A stretch of DNA of 64,000 nt from Chromobotia macracanthus. Lineage: Eukaryota > Chordata > Actinopteri > Cypriniformes > Botiidae. This document shows positions 21,601-36,600 of this stretch, piece by piece. Positions within the stretch are counted from its first letter, which is position 1; each line of letters starts with the position of its first letter. The notes beneath the pieces are model-generated. The model did no database searches, was not told the DNA's origin, and saw only the letters and a program-made list of their open reading frames with translations. The translations under genes were made by a program, and so were the position numbers. The stretch lies in contig JAZGTH010000141.1 of the NCBI GenBank assembly GCA_036877525.1, positions 1-64,000 on the forward strand, given 5' to 3'.

Positions 21601-24600
21601 AGTGGTAGAAGTGTTTGCTAATGCAAGCTTAACCGTTTTTGTCACTCATGATTACTACACACTTCTAACCTTAAGGAATAAACTTTCATTTTGTAACCAC
21701 AAAACAATCATAAAAGTAAAAAAATCTCATGAAAGGAAATTATAATTTTGTAATTATCTCTGATTGATCTTCTAATGCATTATTTTCATGAGGATACAGA
21801 TGTTTTGCAAGTGATGAAGTGAAAACATACAGTTTTATTAGGCAGTCTGACTACATCACCTTCTCGCACCACTTAATAAATAGGACAAATTGAAATGCTT
21901 CTCTAGTCAAAAAAGTCCTGTCTCTCAAATAAAGATCCTTACAGTAGCTGCTGTTAGCTGTGGAAACTGATAAGTGAGACGAGATAAAGATGAGAGAAAC
22001 AGAATCTCTGCTTCAGAAAAAGGATTTTGGATGTCTGTTTTAAACTACAGCGTAACAGTAAATCAAAGCAAAACAATGGAAAAAAGAAATGGGAAAAACA
22101 GGGGTGAGACTTTTATATAGTCATCTCATCCCTCGTTTCTTTGTGAGTTGACTAATGGGGGATTATTTTAATTAGCTAAGATATGCGTTAAGCATTTGTA
22201 ATTAGCTCAAGAACACGCTCTTAATTTGCCTATGAAACAAATGTGTCATGGCTGTCAAAATCAGCCACATCTAGCTTTTTGAAGTTCTCATTGGTGGCCT
22301 CAGCATAGCTGATCAAACTGAAATTATCTGGGAGCAAAGTGAGTTCAGAAATATCAGTGAACTGGAAGCAATAAATAATAAATAAGTCCAGTGGGAGTGA
22401 GTGTATGTCAAGTGTGCGGCTGCTTTATATAAGTGAGCACCAGAATCATCAACCGTACATATATTAAATGGGTGAAAGATGATGCAGTACATAATGTCTC
22501 CAGCATGCTTTTTGCATGAGAAAAGCTTTTTATGCCCTTTATGGTTATAATTGTGTTAAATGACACCCAACCGACGTGGGAAAATATAAAGCATCTGGGC
22601 TGGTGTATATGTGGGGTTGTAAACAGTAAGAAACTATAATTGTTTCCCTGTGGACGACTGATATTTGTTTGTCAATATTCAAAGGGCAGGGTGGCCAATA
22701 TTTAGTGATGTTACACAAGGGAGAGTGCTACAATTTCATGACAGCATACTTCATTACCCATGTAAGCACAAAAGCTCCATAGGACTGATATTTTTCACAC
22801 TTTTCCACAACAATTTCCGCTGTCATGGAAAACTGGAGAATATCACAGCATTTTAAACTGTGATAAAAGTTAAGATCTATCTTCTGTCTTCTGCAGGAAG
22901 AGGAGTCTGTTTTGCAAGCAGTCTCCATCCAGACCCTTGGCCTCTAGTCCGCTTAAACACACAGAGAAGAGCGACATTAAGACGGTGAGAACTTCTAACT
23001 TGAATGAATTTCCGCTTATCCAAGATCAGGCCTCCCGGTTCGAAGTTCCTTCAATAAAACATTCAAAGCTCCCCTGATCTGTATTTATCCTCCCTGCATT
23101 TATCCATCCATGACCACCATAATTCAAAGCTGCAGACTTTCAGGTGTAAGTATGGAGTTGTTTTTCCAGTTGGCCTCACTGTGAAGTTTTTTGGGTTAAA
23201 ACTCAACAAATGCTCTGCAAGTTCTGGTCAACCCTCAGAGTCTTTAGGTGTGTCCCAGTTTTTATGGGACAGACACCTTTCTGTAATGTGATATGTTGGC
23301 TGCATGCCTATGTGAAGAAAATCTCAGTCCCGCATTCCTAATAAGCTTCAACAGTGTCTATGTAATTAAAATTGGGCTTTATTAGTAATTTCCTCAGGGG
23401 CAAACCTGAATTCAGGAAAGTGAATCTAGAACAGCAAAGCTTTGGAAACATTTAACAGATACAGAGCTCTTAAAAGCCCAAGGCCTCCTGACAACAGAGA
23501 TGGGTGGCTTGTCATGTGACCCTCTGCAAGAATTTACTGCATGTAAAAGAGAGAAGCGGAAATGATGTGGAAAAGCCAAACATCTTGTGTGCCATGAGAG
23601 GAGTGTGTCCAGTACTGCAGCCCACTTTTTAACGCCCCATCTCCCTGTCTGTTTACTTTTTCTCTGAGATTATGTACAGGGATGATCAGGCTTGAAACTG
23701 TCTTTTACATGTGGGTACCAAAAAATGAAAATAAATGAATAATAATAAATTAAAATATCAAAATGTATTAAAATAATAATTCTAATAAAAAAAAGTGTTG
23801 TTTATTTACTTATCCTACCAAGATGTGTGAGACTTTTGTCTTTGATGGAACAGTAAGGAAGATTTTTAGCCGAGTCCACTGGCTAGTAAATAACTCCACG
23901 TGATGTTTTGTGCATTTCACTAAAAGTATTATCACTAACAATTAAATAAAAATATTAATAAATATTAATTTTATTTGTGATTTTATAAAAACAATTGTAA
24001 TATGTTTGAGATGCAGTAACTGGTCTCAGAAATGTAAAGAGTTTTGAACTGCGGGATTGAATAGCTGAACATGGACACAGTTCTGCATATACATTAATAT
24101 TGATAAGTAGTAGAAAGCAAAACTGCTTAACCTCTAGTCATGAATCATGTCCTCTTTACAGTAGTAATTGTAGTAGTAATTACCATAATAAAACATTAAA
24201 GCATCATTTTAGACAGCAGACCAATGCTGGACATTTACAAAGATCTCTATGGAGTGTGAGGGGGTCCCTACATTACTGATTGTTAAGTGTTTTATATAGT
24301 GATTCTTTTGGGCGTTTTGGACTATCATAGTATATTGTGTGTGTTTCTTTCTTGACATGGTAATGATGTGTGATGGTATTGGCATACGTAATGCTCTCTG
24401 ACCTTGTCTAACAACCAGTTATTGTAATGTATGCCTTAGTCAGAATTCCTTTAGTGCTTTGCACCCCTGGTTGCTGTCTATCTGTATATTCTTTTGTTCC
24501 TCACGCTCTGTTTCTCCACCAGGCGGAGACACACAGCAGGCCGCCCATCTCCTCTGCTGATAGTGACTTTGAGACCCGCTTCAACAGCTGGAACTTGGGG

Positions 24601-27600
24601 GTGAGACTGGACACTTTTCCCCATCTCTCCACACATTTAAAATTCACTTTGACTTCATATATCGTACTCTTTGTAACTGTGAATGTTCCTTAAAAAGCGT
24701 TTTATGTAAATAACTGGACTAATAATGTTCTTTAATAAAAACTACAACAGTGCTAACTGCTGTGCCACATGGTGTTTTAGCATAAAAACCTGCATTATAT
24801 TACTTATTTTATTAGAGCAAGATTGCCTCTAGCTTTTCACAATTAACGATTTATTTTTGCAATCAAAGCATTTGAAGCTTTATACAACTGCATTGGCCTC
24901 CACATTTTCTCAATAGCCATCTTTGATTTCCCCACTGATTGCAAAACCATCTGACTGCTTATTCCATTAAAAAGGTTACAGAGAAAAACAGAGTGTGAAT
25001 TTCACTCTTGTCAAAGTGTGGAGTGTTGAGATAAGTAGGTGCGCTTGTGGGCGTGTTTGGTACAATTCTGGGACCCTCGGCTGTGGGTGCTGATTCTGAA
25101 CCAATCGACAGCTGCATCAGGTGTGCATGTAAACCGTTTGCCTGCAGATTACAGATAATGGTTTCACATCACACGCTGACACAGCACTTTTCTAATGTAC
25201 ATTTAAAAATGTGTGATTAACTGGCTAGTGATGTCACGATTTTGAAACAAACAACAACAACCAGTGTATACCGAATATAGACATATTATATATCAGTAGT
25301 ATGAAAAGCAAGACATATACATTGTTTATACACAATACATTTTACACTGTCTTTGTTGTTAAATGGTAATGCCTTTATTATGAATAGTGGTAGTGATGGT
25401 AGTGTTTTAGTGGTGCACATTCCCTAATATAAGATGTGTCTGCAGTACTACAGTCTAATCATCTGTCCTGAACACTCTTCTTTGCTTGCATTTGTTGACA
25501 ATAGACAAATTCATAGGAGGGCAAAGCAGTTTTTATACAGAAAGGGAAATGGCCTGACTGCACACAATGCCTAGAGTGGGCTGAGGTCTGATGTCTGTAA
25601 ACACAGAGAGTTTAGGGAACAGACTTTAAGTGGCTCTCTTTGAAGCGCTTCTGTATTGTTTATGACCAATGAAAGGGGGTCAGAGGGGAACGCGGATTTA
25701 CCAAGAGAGGAGGAGAGTCATGTTGTGTTCTTGTGTTTCTGCAGATTGAGAACCCCAGGTACCTGCGTGAGAACCCTCTTCCTCTCTCTCCGGTAAGTGA
25801 TGATGGTCCCTAGTGGCAGAGGACAATAAGACCATTGCCTTTGATCTTAACAATTATAGTTTCATGAGTCATTTCTATCAAAGGGAAACATTATTCTCAG
25901 GTAATTATTGATGAATTATCCAAGTAAACAGCCAATGGTAAAATGAAGAACAAATGGCAAGCAGTACAAAAAACGCCAGTAAACTCTAATGATTGTAAGA
26001 TCTCTATCAGCATTACACAAGTGCACTAAAAGGGCAAACTCCAAACACAGAGTAGTCACGTGTTTTGGGCTGTCATCAGGTATACTATGTTACAATACAG
26101 TAAAAGATTTTTTATTTACTTACTAGGGGCCAAGCACCAAAGGTGCAAAGGCACCTATTGTATCTGTTAGATTTATTATTCTTCTTCTTCCACTCTTGAG
26201 TCTATGGCAGCCCATAGAACCGCTTGCGGGAAAGTTGTAAAATTTGGCACACTATTAGAGGACAATCCCATCATTAACTATAACAAATTTGAAGTCTCTA
26301 ACTTAAACTCTCTAGCGCCACCACTTGTCCAAAATTTCACTCATGTTTATGTTAATAACTTTTGAACCTTAAGGGCTAAAAGCAACATTCTTTTTTCTTC
26401 TGATTCCTTGGATCAAGATGATTCAATTACACTATAAGATGTCATTTTCCGTCATGGAAAGTTTCCCGCCATTTTGAATTTTCTGAAAAACCTACTTTTT
26501 CTAACTCCTCCTAGGCCGTTACTCTGATTTTCATAAAAAAATGAACCAGATCATCTTCAGACCATGCCGACAAAAATGTATGGAATTCAAGTCGATTTGT
26601 CAAACTGTTCTCGAATAATGTGCAAACAAATTCGACGAAGAGCAATGCATGTGAGGCTTTATCTCTGCAAAGGTTTGGTGTATTGAGACCAAACTTGGTG
26701 TGTGTTGTAACAAACATGACCTGAGGCTACCTGCAGAGTTTTGTGCAGTGCCACCTAGTGGTCAGGAGATAAGAAAAATGGCTATTTTAGCTTATAACTT
26801 CTGAATGGTTTGGCCAAAGATCACAACTGGTCTCTTTAGATTCGGTGCATCATGCCGTGTCGAACCATATCCAATTTTCCTTTGTCAGCCATTTTGGGTG
26901 TCGGTCATTTTGAATTTTTTATGAACGCATTGGCGTATCGCTACAAAACTCGGTAAGTGTCTTCGCACCATGTCCTGACAGTACTCAAAAAGTTTGGGGG
27001 CAGCGCTACCTTGTGGTCAAAAGTTATAATGAAATTTAGAAATATGCTAATGTTTATAATAAAAATGGCTTATTGTAATGAAATTGATCTCATTATATTT
27101 ATTGGATCATGCCGAGAACTTTGATGCCAATTATGCACACTTCCTGTCCGCCATGATTCATGTCAAAAACCTACTTTTTTGAACGCCTCCTAGACCGTCT
27201 GATTTTCACCAAATTTGACTTGGATCATCTTCATACCATGCTGGAAAAACGTTTTGGATTTCGTGTTGATATACAAAACGGTTTCCGTTTAGTGCATCAA
27301 CGAATTTGCTGGAAAGAGGCCAAACTGCACCTGAGGTTGTGTCTCTGCAAAGCTTTGACATATTTACACCAAATTTCGTATGTGCCATTGTGACCTCACA
27401 CTGACCACGCCACATGAATTTTGTAACAGCGCCAGGTCCAAAGTGATAAACCATTATTTATGAAATTTACAAAAATGCTAATAACTTTTGTTTGCATTAG
27501 CCTATTGTTGTTAAACTGGTCTAAAAATATTCCTTGGGTAATGCCGACAACATACATACCAAATATGCTATAGTTGGCCGAATCTGTCCACCATTTTGAT

Positions 27601-30600
27601 TTATGTTGAAAACCTACTTTTTCAAACTCCTCCTCTATCACTCTGTCCAATTTTCACCACAATCAAATCATACCATCTTCACACTATTCTAACAAAATGT
27701 TATAGATTTCACGTTGATAGACAAAACTGTTTTCACATACAACAGCAAGAAATTTGAGGCATGATGCCAAGATGCAAAATCTTTGCAAAGCTTTGCCATA
27801 TTGACACCAAACACTCTATGTGCAATTGTCACCTCACACTGACCACACCACATCATTTTCACATCTTTTTCAGTTACAATCATCCTAAACTTGCTTTAAT
27901 TACTCATTGTTGCAGTTGATCTGCTGCTCCATGCCATGCTTAGCTCCTCATGTTGCCTCTGGTGTGCTTGGTCCCGTAATTGCTGCTTGCAGCTATATTA
28001 TTGTTAGTATTGACTTGGTACTGAAGTACGAATACTCTTGGCATCTGTAGTTTCTCTGTGTCTGGACATTTATATTTCTGTCTTTTATGTCAATAGATTT
28101 ACAACAAGTCAAGCAAAGCCAACACCCTTTGTGATGAGGCTGACCCAGTGAAAGCTGATAAGGAGGTGGGCATTCTGTCTTTCCACAAAGCTTGTATCAT
28201 TACAATACTGCCATTCAGTGGCATTCAAGAGAGTCATCACTGGTTCAAGGTTTTTTTTTTACTTAATCAATATTACAGTATTGTCCTGATTCTCGTACAA
28301 AGCTATAGTTTGGCTTTAGAAAACTTGGCATGTGGCACATGAGGTGTATGGACTATTCTAAAGAGATAGATCACCTAAAAATGAAAATATAATAACTATT
28401 TATTCACTCTGGTGTTCTAAAGCTGTATGATCATTACATGTCTCGTGACTAAACGTCATGAAGTCGTAAAGGTTTGGGTAGCTCTTATCTGTTGCTGTCT
28501 GCAACGTGTTGAGATTTGTTTTCTGGCACACTTTTTCCACTTCTTCAGTAGATTACTGCATGGTGTCTGATTTATTTGAATAAACTGAAGAAAATTAGGT
28601 GGTTAGGTGACAGCTTTTCACACACTTTACACATGTTAACAAACCGACCCCTCCAATTTATATGTTTGGGACACAGTGTTCCCATGGAGCTTTTTAAACC
28701 CTGTTTGTAATGATGGTTTCTTCTCTGTATGTGGGTATAAGCTGAAAATCCCATAAAACAAGCTGCTCTTTGATGTCATTGCATTGGTATTGTTGACTAT
28801 AGTGAGAGTGACCTGCTGGTGAAGTGTGATTACAGAGTTCATTTAGGTCAACCATAAGAAACAGTTGCCGCAAGAAATGAAAATTCTCTAATTACCTCAC
28901 AATCATTAACTTTCATTTTCAGCCCACCACAATCTGAGTTATATTAAAAAATATCCTGGCTCTCCCAGCATTAAAATGGCATTGGATAGTGCCTGAGATT
29001 TGATCACTAACATTTAGTGATCAGTGCATTTTAAGGTAACATATCTGTATGAATCAGTACACCAAACATGGCGGCTCCACATCAATAACTTTGAATCTTA
29101 TTGGTTCTCATATGTCTTATGATTAGTTGTCATACGAGTCGTGATGAATTGTAGCCATGAGACATGCGAGAACCAATGAGATTTGGCATGGATACGTGAT
29201 GTATCAATAATTTAGTAAGCTCAATTCTCTCTGATGGTGTTTGCCTGAAAAAGAAAGTCATAATTACCTAGGACATATTAAGGTAAGGAGGATAAGTAAA
29301 TTCTAAGATAATTTTCATTTTCAGGTTAACTATTCCTTTCAGTCCCACAGCATCATCATCATCTGCTGAAATCAGACAGTTCACAAGCACTGAAGTCCTG
29401 TGAAACAGTCAACAGCACCCACACTTTTCAACCCAAGAGATGCAGAGATTAGCAGAAATATTGTTTTACAGTAACTAGCACTTGTGTTAGGGTTGTAGAG
29501 TTTTGTAATTAATAACAGGTGTAGGCTGTGAGTCTGTGGCCTGAGTGAATATGAGGGATCCCAGATGAGGCAGTGAAGGGTAAGCTGCAGGCCTTTCATG
29601 ATGAGAAGTGCTGCATGATCTGCCCTTCCCCACTCCTCGCTGCAACTTCATGACTATGAAGCAAAGGAAAACAACACTCATAGACTTCGGTTGTTGTTCA
29701 AAGGTTGGTTGTGAATCACAAAGACACACTGAGACACACAGATTAACTAAATAGTCTGTTTTATTACCCACCTTATATTGCTGGATGTGTTTGTCAATGA
29801 TATGTGGGAGATGTGTTCGCCAACCTTAGTCATTGTGGCCAACCTTAGTCATTGTGGCCAACCTTAGTCATTGTGACCAACCTTAAGCATTATGGAAAAT
29901 GACGCGCCACGCAACTGATAGATTTGTAAAGACTGGAATGAGTTATCACACCCCTGATATTATGGAAGTAATGTCACATCCACATTTTTCCATCACAAGC
30001 AGCAGTTACGAAACACTAGATTTGTAACTTAAAATAATTCACAGACATTTTCAAGATTTCAGTGTATGCTTGGTGATAGTGATAATGCAATAGAAGGCTA
30101 TGTAGATGTACTGTTAAGCGGTGCCCAGTGTTTTTATCTTCAAATTTATTTAAAACTTCCCTTTTTCATAACATGACCGAACCCTTATTTTTCAACCCCT
30201 CCCCTATAATAACCTGTCTTATAGACCACTTTTCACCATGATAAAAACAAGTGCCACCATGTTGACTATTCTTCAGTCACTTGGAAATACATCAACATTA
30301 TTTTAGTCAAATCAGTTGTCAGCACCATCCAGTTTTTATTTTTACTTCTTTCTGTTTATATAAATGCCGGTTTCTTTTTGTACTGATTTTGTTGTATATT
30401 AGTAATGCCCTATTTGATTGAAGACATTTTTTTGACTAAAGCAGCTTTATACAAACGTAACAGTTACCAAATTGTTTACCCTTAAAATAGAAAAAAAATC
30501 ACAGACTGAAGTCACAGACTGAATTATGCTATGAGGTGTTAAAACGTAGCAGAGGTTTGGTGAGAATATTCCCTGGAGAAATGTGTGAAACCAGCGCCAG

Positions 30601-33600
30601 GTGAAGACAAGACAAAAAAGCAGCTCTCATCTCTCCTCCACCCACCCTTCCATGTCTTTCTCCGCTCTTCAAAAAGTGCTGCCACTCCAGGAGTTTATTG
30701 CAAGTAAAAGCATCAATGTCATCTGCTTCACTGAATACGGAGACTCTGAAAACCCGGAGGTGTGCATGCTCAAACACCCACCCACCCGCTGCACCTTTTC
30801 AAACGAGTTTCAGATGCAGCCAGTAATGTAGTTTGACAAACTTTTCTAAAAGCACCAATTGAAGGTTCAAAAAAAGAGAAGAAAAGAAAAAGTCCCACCT
30901 ACGTTAGCATCTATGCTGCCGGAATGTGTTTGACTGCATGGCTTCAATCAGTGCAATCTTCTCCTTTGACAGGTCTCCTGTGGTCTCTGAGATTGCACAA
31001 GAACAATCATATGCAAAGTGAGGGGGTGTTTCTCAAGGTGGAGTGGAAGTAGTGCAGGTGACAGTGTTTTGTTCTTAGTTTTTTTTTTTGTTTTTTTCTT
31101 AGTTTTTTTTTGTTCTTAGTTTGGATCCAGCCTCCAGATCATCTAGTCATGAGATAAACGCCTGCTGTTGCCTTGTACAAAATGCATCTGGGCATTGATT
31201 TTACTGTCTCCATGTTTAGTTACAGAGTCTGTGATGTACTGTGTGACTTCATTATGAATTACATTATATGCTTGTGTGCAGTTTTTGAGAGCTGTGGTAA
31301 GGGCCAAAGCATATTCGACTTAAGGATGTGCTTCTAGGTTCTAGTCTAAAATAGTGCTGAGAATGTGATGCATAAAAGCTTATGGTTCAGTCCTAAGCGC
31401 TCAGATGGAGAGCAGACAACTTCCAAAGAACAAACCTTGGCCAAAGCTTTGACCATGTACAGTCAGCACATTTTCATCATGGTAATAACAAGGTCACAAG
31501 TATAACCCATATTTGTGACCTTTGCATTTAACCCATCCAGTGAGTAGTGAACACACACCAGGAGCAGTGGGCAGCTATCACTGCAGAGTCTTGGGAGCAG
31601 CTGGGGGAAAGGTGCTTTGCATAAGTCATTTCCTGCTAGCTGTGGGAATCAAACCTGTGACTTTTGACTTTTGTTGGCCATGACTGTTATTGTATGATTG
31701 TGCACGTACCGTACAAGTGTTGAATAACCAATTACCAGCAGCTGGCCATACGTAGTAATGCCTCTACCCCACCTTGGCAAAGGCCTCCTGTGCTGTCCTC
31801 AGTTTTTGTGTAAATAAATAGTTTGTGGAGCACATATAAGGCACACATCATGAATATGAAATCAAAATTTTAAAGTTGTTTTGTGTTCATACAAAAGGAA
31901 ATCATTACATCTTACATTACATATTTATTCATTTAACAGAAGCTTTTATCCAAAGTGATTTACAGAGAGAGAACATTTAACATTTTGCCCTAAGAACTAA
32001 CAAGCCAAGTCTACAAAACTGCTTTTTAACAAGAATAATTCTGATGCTAGAGAGAGGATGAACAGAAGAAGACTATTCTTGCATTAGGGATTAGTCAGGT
32101 GCCTACTGAAACAGGTGGGTTTCAAGTTGTTTCTTGAAAGTTTTGATTTTCTCAGCAGACACAAGGGTGAGTAAATGATGGTAGAACTCATCTTTGGGTG
32201 TATTATCCACTTAATTCATATATGGTAGATACAAAGGCAGACATTGGTGCATTATTTTTCGTACTTTTGGCTTTGACCATTAAATCTGTCTTCTCATCAG
32301 AGATGTACATTTTACCAGGAACATACCACTTTTGCATATTGAAAAATGGCATTGCAAGAAAGTTTTTCCCAAGATAGCTGCAGAGTGAGCCCACTTGCTC
32401 TACAGGTCCTGTGCCAAAAGTCACCATCAGCTCCGAATCCATGCTAGTAGTCTCATAGTTAGTAGTCCAGGCTCATCAAAAGGGTGCATGGAGGGCACAT
32501 AGTGGTGGCATGGGGGCACTTGTAAGCACTGCTATAAACCATAAAATGACAAATGGGACAACCTGCAATCTTGTGAGCTTAACAGATCAAATGCACCATT
32601 TCAAACACAGATACAGACATGACTGGCTTTTTGCCCTCAGCGATCACTCCAACTGACCATTCCACACTCTGAATGCTGTCAGGTGTGAGGATGGTCTAAC
32701 AGGCACTGTGAGTGTCTCTCTTTTACTGTGGTCATGTAGAGCTCTGTAGCTGATCTGATAAGCCAACAGATTGTGTCCCACTCTGAAGAAACCACAGTCA
32801 GCCCGAGGGTACGGAGGTTCAAAAATAAGCTGTGCCTGATCAAACCATGTTTCCCAAAAATACAGGAGAATAAAGAAACTGTTTCAGGAATGACCAGCGG
32901 CCATAGTCACGAACATTTCAGCTGCACTTTATATCCATGTGGGTGTGTATGTGTGAACATTATTTGTGCAGCTCCAGCAGCTTAAACAACCCGGGACATT
33001 TGTTCTGACATGCCCTTTAGAACGTCTGAGCCCAGAAATACTGAAGCATATTTAAAGACTGAGCTCTTGCTCCAGTTATGGGAACTTCATTTCCCTCTTC
33101 CCAGTGAGAGTAATTTCTGAAATTATTAACAAAAATAAATTTAATGAAAACAGAACCAACTGATTATCCCAAGGTTCAGGTCCATGAAAGGTTCATGAAT
33201 CCCATGCATGGAAAGTGCTATACAGTTTGCTGTCTGAATTCATTTGGATGTGGTTTAAAAGGCTGGATAAAATATACATAAAATAGACAAATAGATAGCA
33301 CATCTTTTAATTGTTGTGCTTGCTGGTTGCATGCTGCAAAATATAAAATAATACCTGATATCTTTCATTGTGTTCTGCATTTGTAGAGGGAGCTGAAAAC
33401 TAAAGTTCTGGAGGCCAAACATCAGGAGGAGATGCTGAGAATGCAGCAGAAACATGATGCAGAGATCCAGAAGGTGACACTTTTATTTACCTAAACAATC
33501 CATCATATGCACATCAATTCATCAATGCCCTTGGTATTGACAGAGGTAAGTATTACGGTGAGGTAAACATCTGTTGTGTTTGAAGGACTAAATTAAGACT

Positions 33601-36600
33601 TCATGTGCATCACATACACAACACACAATACATTTATGTTATAGTCTGATTTATTGACAGTATAATTATGCATGTTAATTACCCTTGTGAAAGTGGCATT
33701 GTCGTTTTATTATTATTAGTCTTAGACATAGTTCTAAATGCAAATCTCCATTGCAATGTCCAAGGTACATTTGTACCCTTGTGCACAGTGGACCTGTAGT
33801 GGACAGATGTTTTTTTAGTTATATAAAGAGTAATTTAGCAGATATGTTAAAATTCCTGAATCAGTGTGATCCTTAAATTTTATTTGTTTGGGAAAACAAT
33901 AACAAATACATGTCTGGATCTCCTACAGTGAAACACTGAGACAGTTGAAAAAAATGAAAACATTTTATAAATGAACCCTCAGTAGTGCTGATTTGTGACA
34001 GGTATTCACCCCAACAAGTATTCCCCCAACTTTCCTAATGGGTTATACAGTGTTAATAGTTATTTGTTAAGGTATTTAAATTTCTGTTTTCTGTCAGACA
34101 GAGGGCAGATAATGAGTTATGAAAGATGTTTGATGGTATACAAATTTAAGGCTGGATGCTTCTGCCAGTTTATCAAACATTATGACCCACAAGGGATTGT
34201 ATTGTTTTTGTTATGCTGGTTGTATTGTCTATTTATATCAAACAAGAGCATAACCTAGAATCAAACAACCAGAATATCAGTAATATTCTGTTCTCGTGAC
34301 ATCATCCCCAGAAATTCTGCTTTAATAAAGTCTACAACAGTGACCTATGCCAGTCGACATATATGTGTTCCCACTCCTTTAAAAGCAGAGTCTTGGCAGA
34401 TTGTCTTCATGGTTGTCCCAAAACGCCTCGCTGCCTCTGGCCCTCATCCACGATTCAGCAATATGGGGCTGAAAGAGCTCTTTAAGGAAGTGATGGGAAA
34501 ATTATGTGTCCCTAAATGTTCCATGAACTTCCCTTTGGGCTGGAAGCTTTCATCTTTCACAGGAGACCAGCTCGCAGAATGATAAGCTTAGCAACAAAGT
34601 GCACTTCTGACAGACAAAAAGCTGGATAAATAATACACTGATGGGCTGGCGGACTTTTCAGAGGAAGGAAATAATTTTCAGCATTTTTGGTTTGTATAGA
34701 GTTGCAAGGACAGACCAGCTCAGAAATGGCCTTCTCACCTGCAGAACCATGTCCACCTCTGTACACAGCTGTATTAGACCTCATGAGAGACCATCAACCC
34801 CAACCTTTGACTCTTTTTTTATGGGGAGTTGTGGCCTACTGGTTATTGAGTTGGACTTTTAGGTTGCTGGTTCGATTTCAGTTCTGGCAGGTAGCAACTG
34901 AAGTGCCTTTAAGCAAGGCCTAATCCCTGGTTGCTCCCCGGGTGCAGCAGTACTGCCCACTGCTCTCGGTATGTGTGTGCCCGACTTGCAATGTGTGTTC
35001 ACTGCTCACCAGTGATAGGTTAAATGCAGAGGTCACATTTCAGGTATGGGTTACCATATCTGATAAATATCCCTTTCACTTTCAGATGATATAATAAGGC
35101 TTGGGACGAAACCTCAGTGATTAATTTCTATTGCATCTATTGCTGCTTAATTTAAAAAACGTAGGTGTTTTTACGTGATTATTGTTTGAATACTGTGATT
35201 TGTTTTGTTTTAATAAAAAACAACCAAATATTTAAAGTACTTTAATACTTTGCTAAATACTAAAATAAAACATTTTCAGTATGGTGTTACATCAATAAAG
35301 TTGCCATATTTGAATTTAGCGCTCTGATCTGTTTTCACATAAATATGTGATATATCAATCAATCACAAATATGTTGTTTTGCTTTAGGAAACATGAACCC
35401 ACTGAGTAATTTAACATATGAGTAAAAGTAATGTGTTAGTTTCATGACTTTTTAAAGCTTAAAAATCTCACTAATCAATGCCATTTCAAAAGCTGGAAAA
35501 GACCTGGATATTATTTAATATATGTCAGATGGTGTTTGGCTGTAGAAAGAAAGGACATTTTTTTTAAACAAACATATACACCTATGCACCTAGGTATACA
35601 CCTAGGATGGTATGACGGTGAGTCAAGTATAAGACAATCTTAATTGGTGGATGCCCTGTTCCTTTAATCCATTACATAGTAATATCATGGTGGCCGCCAT
35701 GACACTTTCGGCAGTCTTTCACTGACATCTTGGGTTGTTTGTGCAAGATGCGAAAATTGTTTCCGAGATGCGGCCTAAACTATGTTCCGTTCAGAGGATG
35801 TCAGTATTTGCTCAGGTGCACTTTCTTTGAAGGCCTTATAAACAGCACACAAATGTGGTGCAGAGCTGTCCATTGGAGGGCTCACTTGAGTCTTGGGGAG
35901 TCTGCGTCAGTAAATACTCTCTGTCATGTCCCTTGGCTGTCGATCTCTGTAGGGTCCTTTGAAAGTGCCAGACCCCTGGTCGCAACACTGCTGTCCACCC
36001 TCACTGGGACAATAGCTTGCAGCCTTTGAACTTCCGCTTGGACACAGATGGCTTGTAGAAGGTCAGGCTATCAAAGGACTTACAGCAGGCTGAACAAACA
36101 GCTCTCTGCTGTGAAATGGCCACATCAGATAAAACGCATTTCTGAAATGCCCACCCGCCTCATGCCCCACATTGAAACCAGGCATCTTATGACATGCAGC
36201 TCAAGGCACAAGACCGGGTTGCCACTTGGAAACAGGTCCAGCAGGTCTGCTGTTTATTTCAAGCTTGCTAGATACAGCTTGCGCTTGGCTCTATCCCAAC
36301 ACACCGTGAAAGATTCCTGAATTCTTGGGGCTTATCAAAAGTGGTGTGTCACACAATGGGCGATTGTTGAGGACTTGCAAAACCAGTCCATTGGTCTCTG
36401 GGACATGAGTTCCGGAGGGCTGTGGTTAAAGTCCTTTCAGGTCCCATTTATGGTTCTCGAGACACAAAGACTATGTAGTACTGTTTGCAGTAAAGTGAAT
36501 TCTCCTTGTGAATCTTTTCCAAAACCTATTTTGCATCGAAGCTTCAGTGACTTTTGTGTATCTGTTACACATTTAAATTTAGTTCCTTAATGGTCCCTTC

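Larger units (their letters stand above)
13502..22896 (+). other. cep112: cep112 intron 3
   Basis: It is 9.4 kb long. Its main content is a solo LTR with a minisatellite (14876-16333); it also has a local duplication (13728-13822), a (TA)n run near 21190, and debris resembling hAT ends near 19690-19930. The remainder is AT-rich with no exon that fits the cep112 phases. Confidence 0.7.
28166..33386 (+). other. cep112: cep112 intron 7
   Basis: The 5.2-kb intron contains a 980-bp terminal-inverted-repeat element (28360-29339), a 19-bp tandem array (29819-29896), a minus-strand SINE (31498-31660) and an L2 3' tail (31912-32180). No exon was found. Confidence 0.65.

Noticed and set aside
34832..34900. 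tRNA gene
   Set aside because: A and B box motifs are present, but the sequence continues into a SINE body that has a second copy at 31498-31660, and no cloverleaf acceptor stem is evident.
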